Below, one piece after another: positions 20,904-30,342 of a stretch of DNA of 55,033 nt. The notes below the pieces were generated by a model. The model did no database searches. It was not told where the DNA came from and saw only the letters and a program-made list of their open reading frames with translations. Location: contig CANRQN010000008.1 in assembly GCA_947641575.1 (NCBI GenBank), positions 1 through 55,033 of the forward strand, read 5' to 3'. The position numbers and the translations under genes are program-made. The DNA is from an uncultured Clostridium sp. (GTDB lineage Bacteria > Bacillota > Clostridia > TANB77 > CAG-508). Each line of letters starts with the position of its first letter. The first letter of the stretch is position 1.

Positions 20904-21287
20904 TTATCCCAAGCATTTATACACTCTACTTTGCCTCAAACCTTCTGGAATATTGTGTAGTGCGAGTCCAATTCCTACAGCTATTCCCGTTTTTAGCAAT
21001 GTATTTTTCTTTGCTCGAAGTTTATTTTGTGCAACTATATCACATATTATCATTGTTATAATTCCAAATGTTATTCCTGTTATAACCTTGCTAAATTCTG
21101 CAAGTTCTAGTGCTTCTGGTATCAAATCAAAACACACAATAGACATCATTAATCCCGATGCAAATGATAGTATAAAGCTTAATGATTTATTAGTTGTATT
21201 TTTAAACTTTACTCCTATTATTCCTCCTATTGTTGTTCCAAATGTCCCAAAGAATAGCCCTAGCATTGTGCTTTTTAATATGTTCAT
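20904..21287 (-). pseudogene. ZIP family metal transporter, N-terminal half, truncated by the element
   Basis: 127 codons as they stand. Genuine ZIP sequence (NILKSTMLGLFFGTFGTTIG, SFILSFASGLMMSIVCFDLI, PEALELAEFSKV, KTGIAVGIGLALHNIPEG) ends at the 9-bp repeat (20940-20948). The last codons after PEG (LRQSRVYKCLG) come from the element end. The halves join in frame at the repeat with 13403-13790. As inserted, the protein lacks the second metal motif and the last membrane helices and should not transport. The start at 21287 lacks a strong ribosome binding site. Confidence 0.85.
20940..20948. repeat. Right attachment-site core (9-bp direct repeat)
   Basis: ACCTTCTGG, identical to 13782-13790; the junction between the zip 5' half and the element. 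Confidence 0.8.
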
Positions 21288-21349
21288 TTATACCTCTTTT
21301 CGGTTAATTTTATGCAGAATTAGCAGATTTTAGAAGTAGCAAAATTATT

Positions 21350-23277
21350 TTATCTTCCTCCCATTCCGGCCTCCGGCCACCACCGGCCACCGCCTCCGCC
21401 TGAGAATCCTCCTCCGGTATCCGCCACCACTTGAGTAGTTTCTTGAAGCTCTTTGGCTTAGTCCAGTAGTATATGCTTTTTGCATACTTCCAAGTAACGC
21501 CCCTTCAAAGCTCATCCTATTCATCATATACATATATGTGTATCCGTGACTTATCATGTAACTCTCGTCTTGAAGCTGAGGATATCTTATTTTTAGCTGT
21601 GCTAATACTTTGTCTGCTATTCCAAATGCTGTCGCATACACCAAATATTTCTCCCAAAGTACTAGTTCTGGCACTTCTCTTTCATTAAGTAATGAAAAAT
21701 CTTCCATATATTTTTTAAGTGCTCTCCACTGTTCCCTTTCATTTTCTCCCTTTTGTGTAAGTGTTCTTAGATTGCTTCTAATTTTAATGCAAAGTATCCC
21801 ACAAATAATGCATAGTATGGCTACAAGTGGAGGTATTATAAATATTGCTGCTGGTATACAAAATATTGCTACTACAAAATAAATTGCAGATTTGGTACTC
21901 CATTTATCTGCTAGTTTTTCGACTTCTCTATTATAGTTTCCTTTTGTTTCTTCAGCAGATTCAGCTATTTTTTCTAATCCTTCTATCTTTGCTAAGAATG
22001 ATGTATCATTTTTCTTTGCATAATTTTCTATATCTTTCATAGATATTCTATCTTGATTTATACTATCTTTGTTTTTCTTTTTAGCATATTCTTCTACTTT
22101 TATTAATAAATCATATATACTTTTTTCATCTTGTTTTAATGAACTTACATCTACTCCTTTGTTTATTACAATGTAGATGTTATTCTTCTTTTCTTGACTT
22201 TCTTCAAATGCTATAACTTTTTTTAAAGCTAAATTAAGTATTGTTGCTGATACTATTTTTGCTACATTATTTGTAAATGCTCCTTTTTTATTAAAATAAT
22301 ATAGAAATGATGCTTCTCCAGGTGTTGCTTCTTCATCTGGGAAATCTCTAAAGTAGTCTAGCTTCATTTCTGGTTTTATTTTTGTTTTCTTAATTCTTGA
22401 TAACTCTTTAGCATATTTTATAATTTTTAATATAAAGAGTATTAATATGATAATTGCTATAACAATAATTGCAATTATTATATTATTTGCTCTTTTTCTG
22501 CTTGCATTTGCTTCATCTGCCCATTTTCCCTCTTCTGAAAGTATTTTTGATAGTTTATCTATACCATGTATATTTAAGTTTCCAGTAAATATATTATCTG
22601 TTGTAACAACTCTTACTTCTACCATTGTTCCTGTGTTTAATTTGCTTACTTCAAATGAAACTGTTTCGTTATCTACTATTTCTATATTTCCATTTAAAGG
22701 TCCATGTGCCCAAACTTTTAAATCTTCTCTATTTCTTACTTCTTTTGGTAATTTTATAGTTCCAGTTACATTATTTGCAGGAATCCCATTCATTTTCCCT
22801 ATAAATTGCCAATAAAATTCTGAACAGTCATTGTAATTTTTTACTGCATCTTCTATTGTATAACTTATTTTATAGTTTTTAGTCTCAGTATCATCTATAG
22901 ATACTCCCCATGCTATTTCAAATTCATTATAAGTTCTTTGAAGTGCATAATATCCTCCCTTTTGTACATGATATGAATAGATACCGAGTATTTATAAAAT
23001 CTATTTTATTTCCATTTGTTAGTATTTCTGAAACTTTTACATTTGTTACTCCTCCATATTTAGTGCTATCTGTTTCAAAAGTTTTAAATAGAGTATTTGT
23101 TTCTTCTACTCTTATATTCCAATTTTCTACTACATCTGCTGTTCCATCTGAGTTTAAGATTACATCATAGTGTAAGTTATTTAATTTTTGTGAACCTGCA
23201 TATGATGTGGTATTGAATAAAAATGCTACAAATATAAATGCTAGAAATGAAATTAAATATGCTATTTTTTTCTTCAT
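21350..23277 (-). CDS. DUF2207 membrane protein with glycine tail (five CGG-skip sites)
   Basis: 640 residues after correction. Signal peptide (KKIAYLISFLAFIFVAFLFN), an extracytoplasmic DUF2207 domain (LHYDVILNSDGTADVVENW), a transmembrane helix near residue 285, a cytoplasmic region, a further membrane pair around IYFVVAIFCIPAAIF, then a tail. Function unknown for the family. Skip at 22984 (ACT CGG TAT gives NTGIYSYHVQKGGYY). In the tail, skips at 21414, 21383, 21373 and 21366 turn an Arg/Pro/Val jumble into YGGGFSGGGG followed by further glycines and MGGR-stop, the usual Gly-rich DUF2207 ending. The true stop is therefore at 21350, not 21345. Five skips restore a multiple of three. Confidence 0.9.
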
Positions 23278-23307
23278 ATGTGTTCCCCCTTTTACTTAGA
23301 TTATATA

Positions 23308-23340
23308 AGGGAAGCACTTTTTAAGTCTTCCCTTATCTTT
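23308..23340 (-). terminator. Terminator after prfA
   Basis: ATAAGGGAAG...CTTCCCTTAT hairpin with T-rich ends, just past the prfA stop and before the DUF2207 start (both minus strand). Confidence 0.75.
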
Positions 23341-23341
23341 T

Positions 23342-24398
23342 TTATTCTCCTTTTAATTTTTCTGCTCTATCTGCTGTAATTAACCCTTCTATCATTTCAT
23401 CTAAATCACCATTTAGAAAGTTCTCCATTTGATATATGCTTAATCCTATTCTATGGTCTGTTATTCTTCCTTGTGGGTAATTGTATGTTCTAATTTTTTC
23501 GCTTCTGTCTCCTGTTCCCACTTGACTTTTTCTTGCATTTGCAAGTTCTGCATCTTGTTTTGATTTTTCTATCTCATATAGTCTTGATTTTAGCAATCTC
23601 ATTGCGTATTCTCTATTTTGTACTTGTGATCTTTCTGTTTGACACTCTGCAACAATTCCTGTTGGTTCGTGTATAAGTCTTACTGCTGATGATGTTTTAT
23701 TTACATGCTGTCCTCCTGCTCCTGATGCTCTATATACTTCCATTTTTATATCTGACGGATTTATTTCTATTTCTACATCCTCAACGACTGGAAGGATTGC
23801 AACTGTTGCAGCTGATGTATGAATTCTTCCACTGCTTTCTGTATCTGGAACTCTTTGCACTCTATGTGCTCCACTTTCAAACTTTAGTTTAGAGTATACT
23901 CCCTTCCCTGTAATCATGAAAGTTATTTCTTTGTATCCTCCAAGCTCTGTCTCATTTTCATTTAAAATGTCTATTGACCAATGTTTCTTTTCTGCATACA
24001 TTGAGTACATTCTAAATAATGTCCCTGCAAATAGAGCTGCCTCTTCTCCTCCTGCTCCTGCTCTTATTTCACATATTATATTTTTGTCATCATCTGGATC
24101 TTTTGGAATTAATAATATTTTTATTTCTTCTTCTACCTTTGGCAGTCTTTCTCTTGCCTCATCCATCTCAGCTTCTGCAAGTTCTTTAAGATCTGGATCT
24201 TTTAAAAGTTCTTCATTTTCTTTTATTGTTTTTTCTAGTTTTTTGTATTCTCTATATTTTTCAACTATTGGCGTTATTTCTGCATGTTCTTTCATTAATT
24301 TTTGCCAGTTTCCGAGTGTTTGCAATTTCCGCTGGGTCACTAATTTTTATTGTTAATTCATCATATCTTTTTTCTACGTCTTCTAATTTTTGAAACAT
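23342..24398 (-). CDS. prfA: Peptide chain release factor 1 (one CGG-skip site)
   Basis: RF1 terminates translation at UAA/UAG. Start at 24398 behind GGAGG ([15 protein letters not shown]). Site at 24312-24314 (ACT CGG AAA): skipping C yields [21 protein letters not shown] and 351 residues, the normal length. The catalytic GGQ is intact in [20 protein letters not shown]. Another CGG 19 nt upstream (CCA GCG GAA, Pro-Ala-Glu) is out of frame and is not skipped, so the two can be compared within one short stretch. Because a release factor itself needs the recoding, failure of the mechanism would also impair termination. Confidence 0.95.
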
Positions 24399-24486
24399 AC
24401 TAACCTCCGTAATTTATAATAAACATATTATATAATCTTTTGAGCCTATTGTCAATTGTTTCCGCAAGTAGCATAACTATGGATTA

Positions 24487-24600
24487 GGTGCGACAATAGG
24501 GACGGTTCTGTTTGTCGCATCAATTTTGAAATGAGTGGAAAATTTAATACTTGCACTTTTTTTATGATGCGACAAACAGAACCGTCCCTATTGTCGCACC
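24487..24600. repeat. 36-bp perfect inverted repeat
   Basis: Arms 24487-24522 (starting GGTGCGACAATAGGGACGG) and 24565-24600 are exact reverse complements, separated by 42 bp. The core GGGACGGTTCTGTTTGTC resembles a palindrome I have seen in Clostridia intergenic regions. No ORF. It would form a very stable hairpin; MITE-like or transcript-ending element. Confidence 0.85.
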
Positions 24601-24691
24601 AGGTTGCAAAAAGTGGAAATTAATTTGAAACTTTTTTGAAACTTAAATGCATCTAATAATTATAAAATGATTTACCATAATTTATTTAAAT

Positions 24692-24731
24692 AGAGTTGCA
24701 CCTTCAATATCACTATTGGAGGTGCACTCTA
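24692..24731. terminator. Terminator after the SbcC-like gene
   Basis: AGAGTTGCACCT / AGGTGCACTCT hairpin ending 2 nt from the corrected stop codon at 24733. Its position supports that stop, which is reached only if the three CGG skips are made. Confidence 0.8.
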
Positions 24732-24732
24732 T

Positions 24733-26595
24733 TTATTTGAGCTCAACTTTGTTATATTCTATATTTTTTTCATTTAAAGCTTGAATTTCCCTTTCTGTGC
24801 AAGTTAATATTATAATTTGCTTATTTTTATAGTTCTCGTTTAAAAAATCTAATACATTTGTTAATCTTGTTTTGTCAAAATATGCAAAGGTTTCATCAAG
24901 TATTATCATCATATTTTCCTCTGTTAATTCATTTATACTAGATATTCTAAGTGAAAAATAAAGCTCGTCTATTGTACCTCCACTTAAATTGTTTGCTTTT
25001 ACATACCTCCCGGTTTTCTGCTTCTAATAAAAGGTTACCTTCCTCATTTACTTTTACTCTTTTGTATTTTCCACAAGTTATATTTTTTATTCCATTTGAT
25101 AAGTTTTCAGTAAACTTTGGAGTAATACTTTCTTTCATTTCAAGATAAGCTTGTTCTAATACTTCTTTTGCTATATTTATAGTTTCATCATATTCTATAA
25201 GGTCTTTTATTCTTTCTTCATTTAGTCTAAGTTTTTCTTCTATTTCTGTTAATTTTTCTAATTTTTCTATAATATTTTGCAAAGTTAATTCTTTCTGACT
25301 AATCTTTAATTTTAAATTATTTATATAATTTTGCTCTTCTAATATATTTTGTCTTCCTTCTATTTCATTTATATCTATTTTTGAATCTGGATAGTCTAAT
25401 CTTAACTTATCCTTTTTTATTTTTACATCTAATTCTAACTTTTCTTTTACTTCTTTTATTAGTTTTTCTTTTATATTTATTTCTTCATCTATAAATTCTT
25501 TTCTTTGTTCTATATTTCTTTTGGTTTTTCTTATTTCTTCATATTCTTTTTTATATGTGTTGTTTTGTTTTAAATTTTTTATAAGAATTGATACAAAAGA
25601 TATAATTGTAATTACCGTACTTATTAGTGAAAATACTTTATTTACAAACATAAAAAGAATTATTGATAACAATGCAAATAGTATTGGTACTATATATAGC
25701 ATATTTTTAAATTTTTTCATTTCATTTTCTGGTTTTATATTTTCTAACTCTTCTTCAAGCTCTTTCTTACTTTTTTCTAATTCTTCTTTTGCTTTTATAT
25801 GTATATTTATTTTTTCTTCTTCAATCTTTGATGTGTTTTTTATTTTTTCCATCTCTAAAAGCATTTGAAGTACTATTTCTTCTTCTTTTACTTCTTTTTG
25901 GATGTTTTTTATTTCTTCTCCTATTTCATCTCTTTGGGGTAATAAAGTTTGTAATTCTTTTTTCTTTAAGTTTAGTTCTTCTACTTTTTGCTTTACTAAA
26001 TATAGTGGCTTGGTTGGGCTTTTTATTGTTCCAATTTCTTCTCCTTGTATTTTATTTAATTTTCCGAATCACCTTTTGAAAAGAAATACTGTCTTCACCT
26101 GTTAGCATTATATTTGATGCCTTTTGTATAAGCGAATTTTGTGATTTAGAATTCATTTCTACTTCTTTTTGATGTATTATCATTACTGTTTCAAATAAGT
26201 CTTCATCTACTTTTGTTTGTTCATAAAAAAATTTATTACCACTTGTCTTATCTATTTCAAAATTTTTGCTTATGTCATTTGCATTTTTATCAAATATATA
26301 CGGATTCTTTTTTGCAAAGTTTCTATATATTTCAAAATTTTCTCCACTATCTAATTCATAAGAAATTTTACCTGAAAATTCTCCTTCTTCCCATGGTAAG
26401 TATTTATCATAGTTTGATATTTCTTTTCCGTTTTTGTTTTTACTTACTCCATAAAACATACTGGTTATAAAATCTAAAAGCGTAGATTTCCCACTTTCAT
26501 TTTCACCATATATAACATTTATTCCGCTTCTTTAATTCTATTTCTTTATTTTTTAGTTTTCCGAAATTATTAACTTGTACTTTTTTTATATACAT
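24733..26595 (-). CDS. SbcC/Rad50-like AAA ATPase (three CGG-skip sites)
   Basis: 619 residues after correction: MYIKKVQVNNFGKL, Walker A GENESGKSTLLDF, a long coiled coil interrupted by two hydrophobic segments (LYIVPILFALLSIILFMFVN and FSLISTVITIISFVSIL), ABC signature NLSGGT and Walker B MIILDETFAYFD. This is the YhaN-like class working with an SbcD-type nuclease, encoded directly upstream. Sites: 26524 (AAG CGG AAT gives ELKKGINVIYGE), 26064 (ATT CGG AAA gives VIGKLNKIQGEE) and 25010 (AAC CGG GAG gives EAENGRYVKANNL). Uncorrected, Walker A and the signature motif would be in separate ORFs or out of frame. The terminator at 24692 fits the corrected end. Confidence 0.9.
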
Positions 26596-26645
26596 TATAA
26601 ATCTCACTACTTCCTTTATATTCAATATGGTTAGGAAAGAATTAA

Positions 26646-27719
26646 TTATTTTCCAACCTCAAATGCTGATAGTCCTATCTCAATTGCTCTTTCTAATTTC
26701 TCTTTATCTTCTTTTTCTTCTTCAATCTTCTTAAGAAGTCTTTTTACAAATATACCTTTTAAATTATTTTGTAAGCTTAAATTATTTAAGTTTACTTCTA
26801 GTTTTGTTTTGTCTTTTATTTTTATTATCTCTGGATTTGTTAGATATTTTAATATTCCAAGTAAATTTAGCTCTATTTTTCTGTTACCTATTAATACTAT
26901 TTTTATATATTTTCCTTCTGGCATTTTTTCATCATTTATTTTTTCTATTAATTCTTCTTTTGATAATATATCAGTTACATCGATTTCTATTTCTATAAAT
27001 TCTTTTTCATCTACTGAAATAAATTCAATTTCTAGTGCTTTTGTTTCTTCTTTTATATCTCCCACTATCATTCCATGAGGCCCTAGTTCATCAAATCCAA
27101 GTGAAATTAGTGAACCTGGATATACTATATTATCCATATAGCATGGCTTATGAATATGACCCAGAGCTACATAGTCTAATCCTAAAGTCTGTAATTTAGA
27201 CTTTAGGATAGGATTATATTTTGTATCATCATTTTTTGCTCCATCTAATGCACAGTGTGTAAGCAAAATGTTTACTTTATCTTGATTAACTGCTATATCT
27301 ATTTGTTCTTCTGATTTCATATAAAAATCTTCAAATCCATAACCATATATGTTTATATTTCCACATTCTACTTTTTCTAATTTAGATGTAAATATCTTTA
27401 CATTGCTACCAAAAGTAAAGTTTGCATATGGAGAGCCCTTTATATATGGGTCATGGTTTCCTGGAACGATAAATATTTTTGTTTCTGGAATTTCATTAAA
27501 CATTTTATTTATATATTCTATAGTGCTTTGTTTTACATACTCTATTTCGTATAAGTCTCCAGATATAAACAAATATGGAATATTATTTATTTTTATATAT
27601 TCTATTACTTTTCTAAATGCATTTCTTTGTTCTAGTCTTCTTATTTCTGAAAATCCCTTTTCTTCTAATACTGTAAATGGTCTATCAAAATGCACATCTG
27701 CTATATGTACAAATTTCAT
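26646..27719 (-). CDS. SbcD/Mre11-like DNA repair exonuclease (YhaO type)
   Basis: 357 residues of calcineurin-like metallophosphoesterase. Metal-binding motifs in order: HIADVHFD (residues about 4-11), FISGDLYE, PGNHDPY, LTHCALD and LGHIHKP. The C-terminal part (about 230-357) is the capping and partner-binding region. With the downstream ATPase (gap 50 nt) it would form a Mre11-Rad50-like complex acting on broken DNA ends. No in-frame CGG, so only the ATPase partner depends on recoding. Good ribosome binding site (GGAGG) before 27719. Confidence 0.9.
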   Translation of the reverse strand: MKFVHIADVHFDRPFTVLEEKGFSEIRRLEQRNAFRKVIEYIKINNIPYLFISGDLYEIEYVKQSTIEYINKMFNEIPETKIFIVPGNHDPYIKGSPYANFTFGSNVKIFTSKLEKVECGNINIYGYGFEDFYMKSEEQIDIAVNQDKVNILLTHCALDGAKNDDTKYNPILKSKLQTLGLDYVALGHIHKPCYMDNIVYPGSLISLGFDELGPHGMIVGDIKEETKALEIEFISVDEKEFIEIEIDVTDILSKEELIEKINDEKMPEGKYIKIVLIGNRKIELNLLGILKYLTNPEIIKIKDKTKLEVNLNNLSLQNNLKGIFVKRLLKKIEEEKEDKEKLERAIEIGLSAFEVGK

Positions 27720-27851
27720 TATCTATCCTCCTTAGTTTATATTAGAAATTATATATTGCATAAGGAGAAAAGTCAATAGATTTACCAAAAAAATGTTTGC
27801 AGTTTTGCTAGAGGTTTGGTGTAACAAAGAAATCCGTCCAAATTGACGCAT

Positions 27852-28668
27852 TTATCTTTCGAAATCCTGTATCTTCCTAAATTCATATCCCATATTTTTT
27901 ATTTCTCTAATTACTTCTTCTAATATTTCTGCATTGTCTTTTGAAGTTGCATGAAGTAAGATTACTGCTCCTGGATGAATATTGTCTAATATTTTTTTCT
28001 TTCCATATTCTGTTCTGCCTTGTTTGTTCTCATCCCAGTCATCATATGCAAATGACCACATTACATGTGTGTATCCAAGATTTTTTGTAAGATATAATGT
28101 TTTTTCACTATATTCTCCTTTAGGTGGTCTTAAATACTTCATTTCATATCCATATTTTTCATAAATAACCTGATGTAGTTTCATTACTTCTTCATTTAAG
28201 CTTTCTTCTTTAAGGTCTGGCATACTTTTATGATTGACTGTATGGTTTCCGGACTGTGTGTCCGTTCATCTATCATTCTCTTTACAATATCTCCTGCTGA
28301 ATTTACATAGTGGGCTGTTACAAAAAATACCGCTGATACTTCTTCTTTCTTTAGTGTATCTAATATTTTTTCTGTATATCCAGCTTCATATCCTTGATCA
28401 AAAGTTAGATATACATATTTTTTCTCTTTATTTCCCATATATATACCATCATATTTTTCCATAAGTTCTGTATTGACTTTTCCGAAGATCTGGCTGTGCA
28501 TGGTTTTCTGCTCTTTTTACTCCCCAGCCTATTTTTGTTCCGATTTAGCACATTTGAACTTGTTAGCATGCTTGCGTTTTCTATGTCATATGTATGAACA
28601 ATCCATATGGCAATTGCTGTTAGTATTAAAACTAAACCTGATATTTTTTTTATAATTCTTTTTACCAA
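27852..28668 (-). CDS. pdaA: Polysaccharide deacetylase PdaA (four CGG-skip sites)
   Basis: Makes the muramic-delta-lactam of spore cortex with CwlD in Bacillus. An N-terminal membrane anchor (LVLILTAIAIWIVHTYD) precedes the NodB domain. Sites: 28540 (AAT CGG AAC gives LNGTKIGWGVKRAENHAQPD), 28482 (CTT CGG AAA gives DLGKVNTEL), 28262 (GAA CGG ACA) and 28249 (GTC CGG AAA). The last two are 13 nt apart and give DEGHTVGNHTVNHKSM, containing the metal-binding His pair. Catalytic Asp in YLTFDQGYEAG (the usual TFDDGYE-like motif has DQ here). C-terminal motif LRPPKGEYS. 270 residues, family length. Confidence 0.93.
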
Positions 28669-28799
28669 TTCTACTCACCTTGCTCTTTTTATTTGCATAT
28701 TAGTCTTTTTCAAAATTTTCTATGCAATAAATAATATGATTATATTTTATTTATTATTCTAATCGTTTTTTGTCTTTTTTTGTTTTATCTTATTATTAG

Positions 28800-28828
28800 T
28801 TGACATTATCTACTTTTTGCTTTAATAT
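28800..28828 (+). promoter_or_regulatory. Sigma-A promoter for the sensor kinase gene
   Basis: TTGACA (28800-28805), 17-bp spacer, TAATAT (28823-28828). Confidence 0.7.
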
Positions 28829-28876
28829 TAATTTTGTCACATGGAATATTTTGGAAATTTTAGAAGGTGATTAATT

Positions 28877-29626
28877 ATGGAAATTTATTTGAGCATTTTT
28901 TTATTTATACTTTGTGTTATATTCCTTTTGCTTACTTTATTTGAATATAGAAAGCTAAGAAAGGCTAAAAAATCTTTAGAAGAAGCTAATTTACGAGTTA
29001 AAAATCTTGAACTTTTATATGACGATTTACGTTCTTTTAGACATGATTTCTTTAATATTATTCAAGTCATTGATGGCTATATTAAAACTAATGATATGGA
29101 TTCATTAAAAAAGTACTATGATGGAATAAAGAAAGACTGTAATGATTTAAATATTAAGTCAGCTCTTAGTACAGATATTATTAGTGAGCCTGGGATTTAC
29201 AATTTAATTACTTCTAAATATTATAAAGCTAAAAATATTGGTCTAGATTTTAACATTAATATATTAACTAAAATAAGCAGTTTTTCTGTTAGTCCATATA
29301 TTCTTTCTAGAATATTAGGGATTCTTATGGATAACGCAATTGAAGCAGCTTGTAATTCTATTGAAAAGAAGATTACTTTTGAAATAATACCTACATCTAA
29401 TAAAATAAATATTACTCTTATGAATTCTTATTCTAATAAAGATGTGGACTTAGATAAAATCTATGAAAAAGGTATTACCACTAAAAAAGATGATCACAAA
29501 TCTCATGGAATTGGTTTATGGAAAATTAATAAGATCTTAGAACATTATGATAATATGAATTTAAGATCTTCCAAATCTAATGATTATTTTATTCAAACCC
29601 TAGAAATTTCAAAAGCCAATAGTTAA
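28877..29626 (+). CDS. Sensor histidine kinase of the GHKL/AgrC-like type
   Basis: 249 residues. One N-terminal transmembrane helix (YLSIFLFILCVIFLLLTLF), a coiled linker, the Spo0B-like dimerisation helix with the phospho-acceptor in LRSFRHDFFNIIQVIDGYI (the H-D-F-x-N pattern), then an ATPase domain with N-box MDNAIEAAC and G-box GIGLWKINKILEHY. AgrC/CitA-like kinases normally pair with a LytTR regulator, but none is adjacent. Short sensor region, so signal input is unclear. No in-frame CGG. A hairpin follows the stop. Confidence 0.85.
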   Translation: MEIYLSIFLFILCVIFLLLTLFEYRKLRKAKKSLEEANLRVKNLELLYDDLRSFRHDFFNIIQVIDGYIKTNDMDSLKKYYDGIKKDCNDLNIKSALSTDIISEPGIYNLITSKYYKAKNIGLDFNINILTKISSFSVSPYILSRILGILMDNAIEAACNSIEKKITFEIIPTSNKINITLMNSYSNKDVDLDKIYEKGITTKKDDHKSHGIGLWKINKILEHYDNMNLRSSKSNDYFIQTLEISKANS

Positions 29627-29642
29627 ATTAATAGCTATTGGC
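29612..29642. terminator. Bidirectional terminator
   Basis: GCCAATAG / CTATTGGC hairpin overlapping the kinase stop codon, between converging genes. Confidence 0.75.
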
Positions 29643-29648
29643 CTATAT

Positions 29649-30342
29649 TTATTTTATTTCTATATCTTCTAATATCTTCCATGAACCTATCTTTTCTGGA
29701 ATAGATATAAATTCTTTCTCTTCTTTAGTAACTGGATGCGTGATTTTTAATTTATATGCCCAAAGAGTTATTTGTTTCCCGTTTCCCCTTGTTCCATATT
29801 TTTGATCTCCATATATGCTATGCCCGGATATTAGCAAGCTGTACTCTTATCTGATGATGTCTTCCTGTATGAAGATGAATCTTTAAAACTGATAAATTTA
29901 TATCTTCATCATATTTTAAAGTTTCATAATCTAGTTTTGCATATTTAGCATTTTTAGTACCTTCTTTTACGACTTTACTTATATTTTTACTTTGATTTTT
30001 AAGTAAGTAATTTTCTAAAGTACCTTTTGAGTTTTCCATTTTTCCGGTCTACTATGCATAAATATTCTTTTTGTATTCTTCTTTCTCTTACATCATCACT
30101 TAGTCTTGCTGCTGCCTTTGATGTCTTGGCAAACACCATTACTCCGTCCGAACTGGTCTATCTAACCTATGTATTAAAGCAAGATAGACATTACCTGGCT
30201 TTTGGTATTTTTCTTTTAAGTATTCTTTTATTATGCTTAGCATACTAATGTCTTCTGTTTTATCTTCTTGTGAGGGTATATTTGGTATTTTTTCTACAAC
30301 AATTATATGGTTATCTTCATATATTACTTTTAATTTTTGCAT
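29649..30342 (-). CDS. RluA-family pseudouridine synthase (four CGG-skip sites)
   Basis: 229 residues after correction. Converts uridine to pseudouridine in rRNA or tRNA. Catalytic motif LIHRLDRPVGG (Asp in HRLD) and the family ending HHQIRVQLANIGHSIYGD. Sites: 30148 and 30144 (minus strand GTT CGGA CGGA GTA, two consecutive skips giving VGGVMVFAKTS), 30044 (GAC CGG AAA gives VDGKMENSKGTL) and 29824 (ATC CGG GCA gives ANIGHSIYG). As uncorrected ORFs the active-site segment and the RNA-binding end lie in three frames. The start abuts the stop of the upstream methyltransferase. Confidence 0.92.

Larger units (their letters stand above)
13782..20948. mobile_element. Serine-recombinase integrative element inside a zip gene (about 7.2 kb)
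   Basis: Bounded by the 9-bp direct repeat ACCTTCTGG, with the two halves of one ZIP gene outside. It carries a large serine recombinase, a small upstream ORF, a DUF4143-type ATPase, an unknown 175-residue protein and an 837-residue protein with HTH-like segments. The inner flanks are imperfect inverted repeats (left about 13789-13809, right about 20922-20942, sharing GGTTT, AAAGTAGA and TG), as expected of attP arms for this recombinase class. No conjugation genes are seen, so it would be mobilisable or merely integrative. Base composition resembles the host. Confidence 0.85.

Noticed and set aside
24487..24600. Inverted repeat as a transposon with terminal repeats
   Set aside because: Only 42 bp separate the arms and there is no ORF; a hairpin element fits better.
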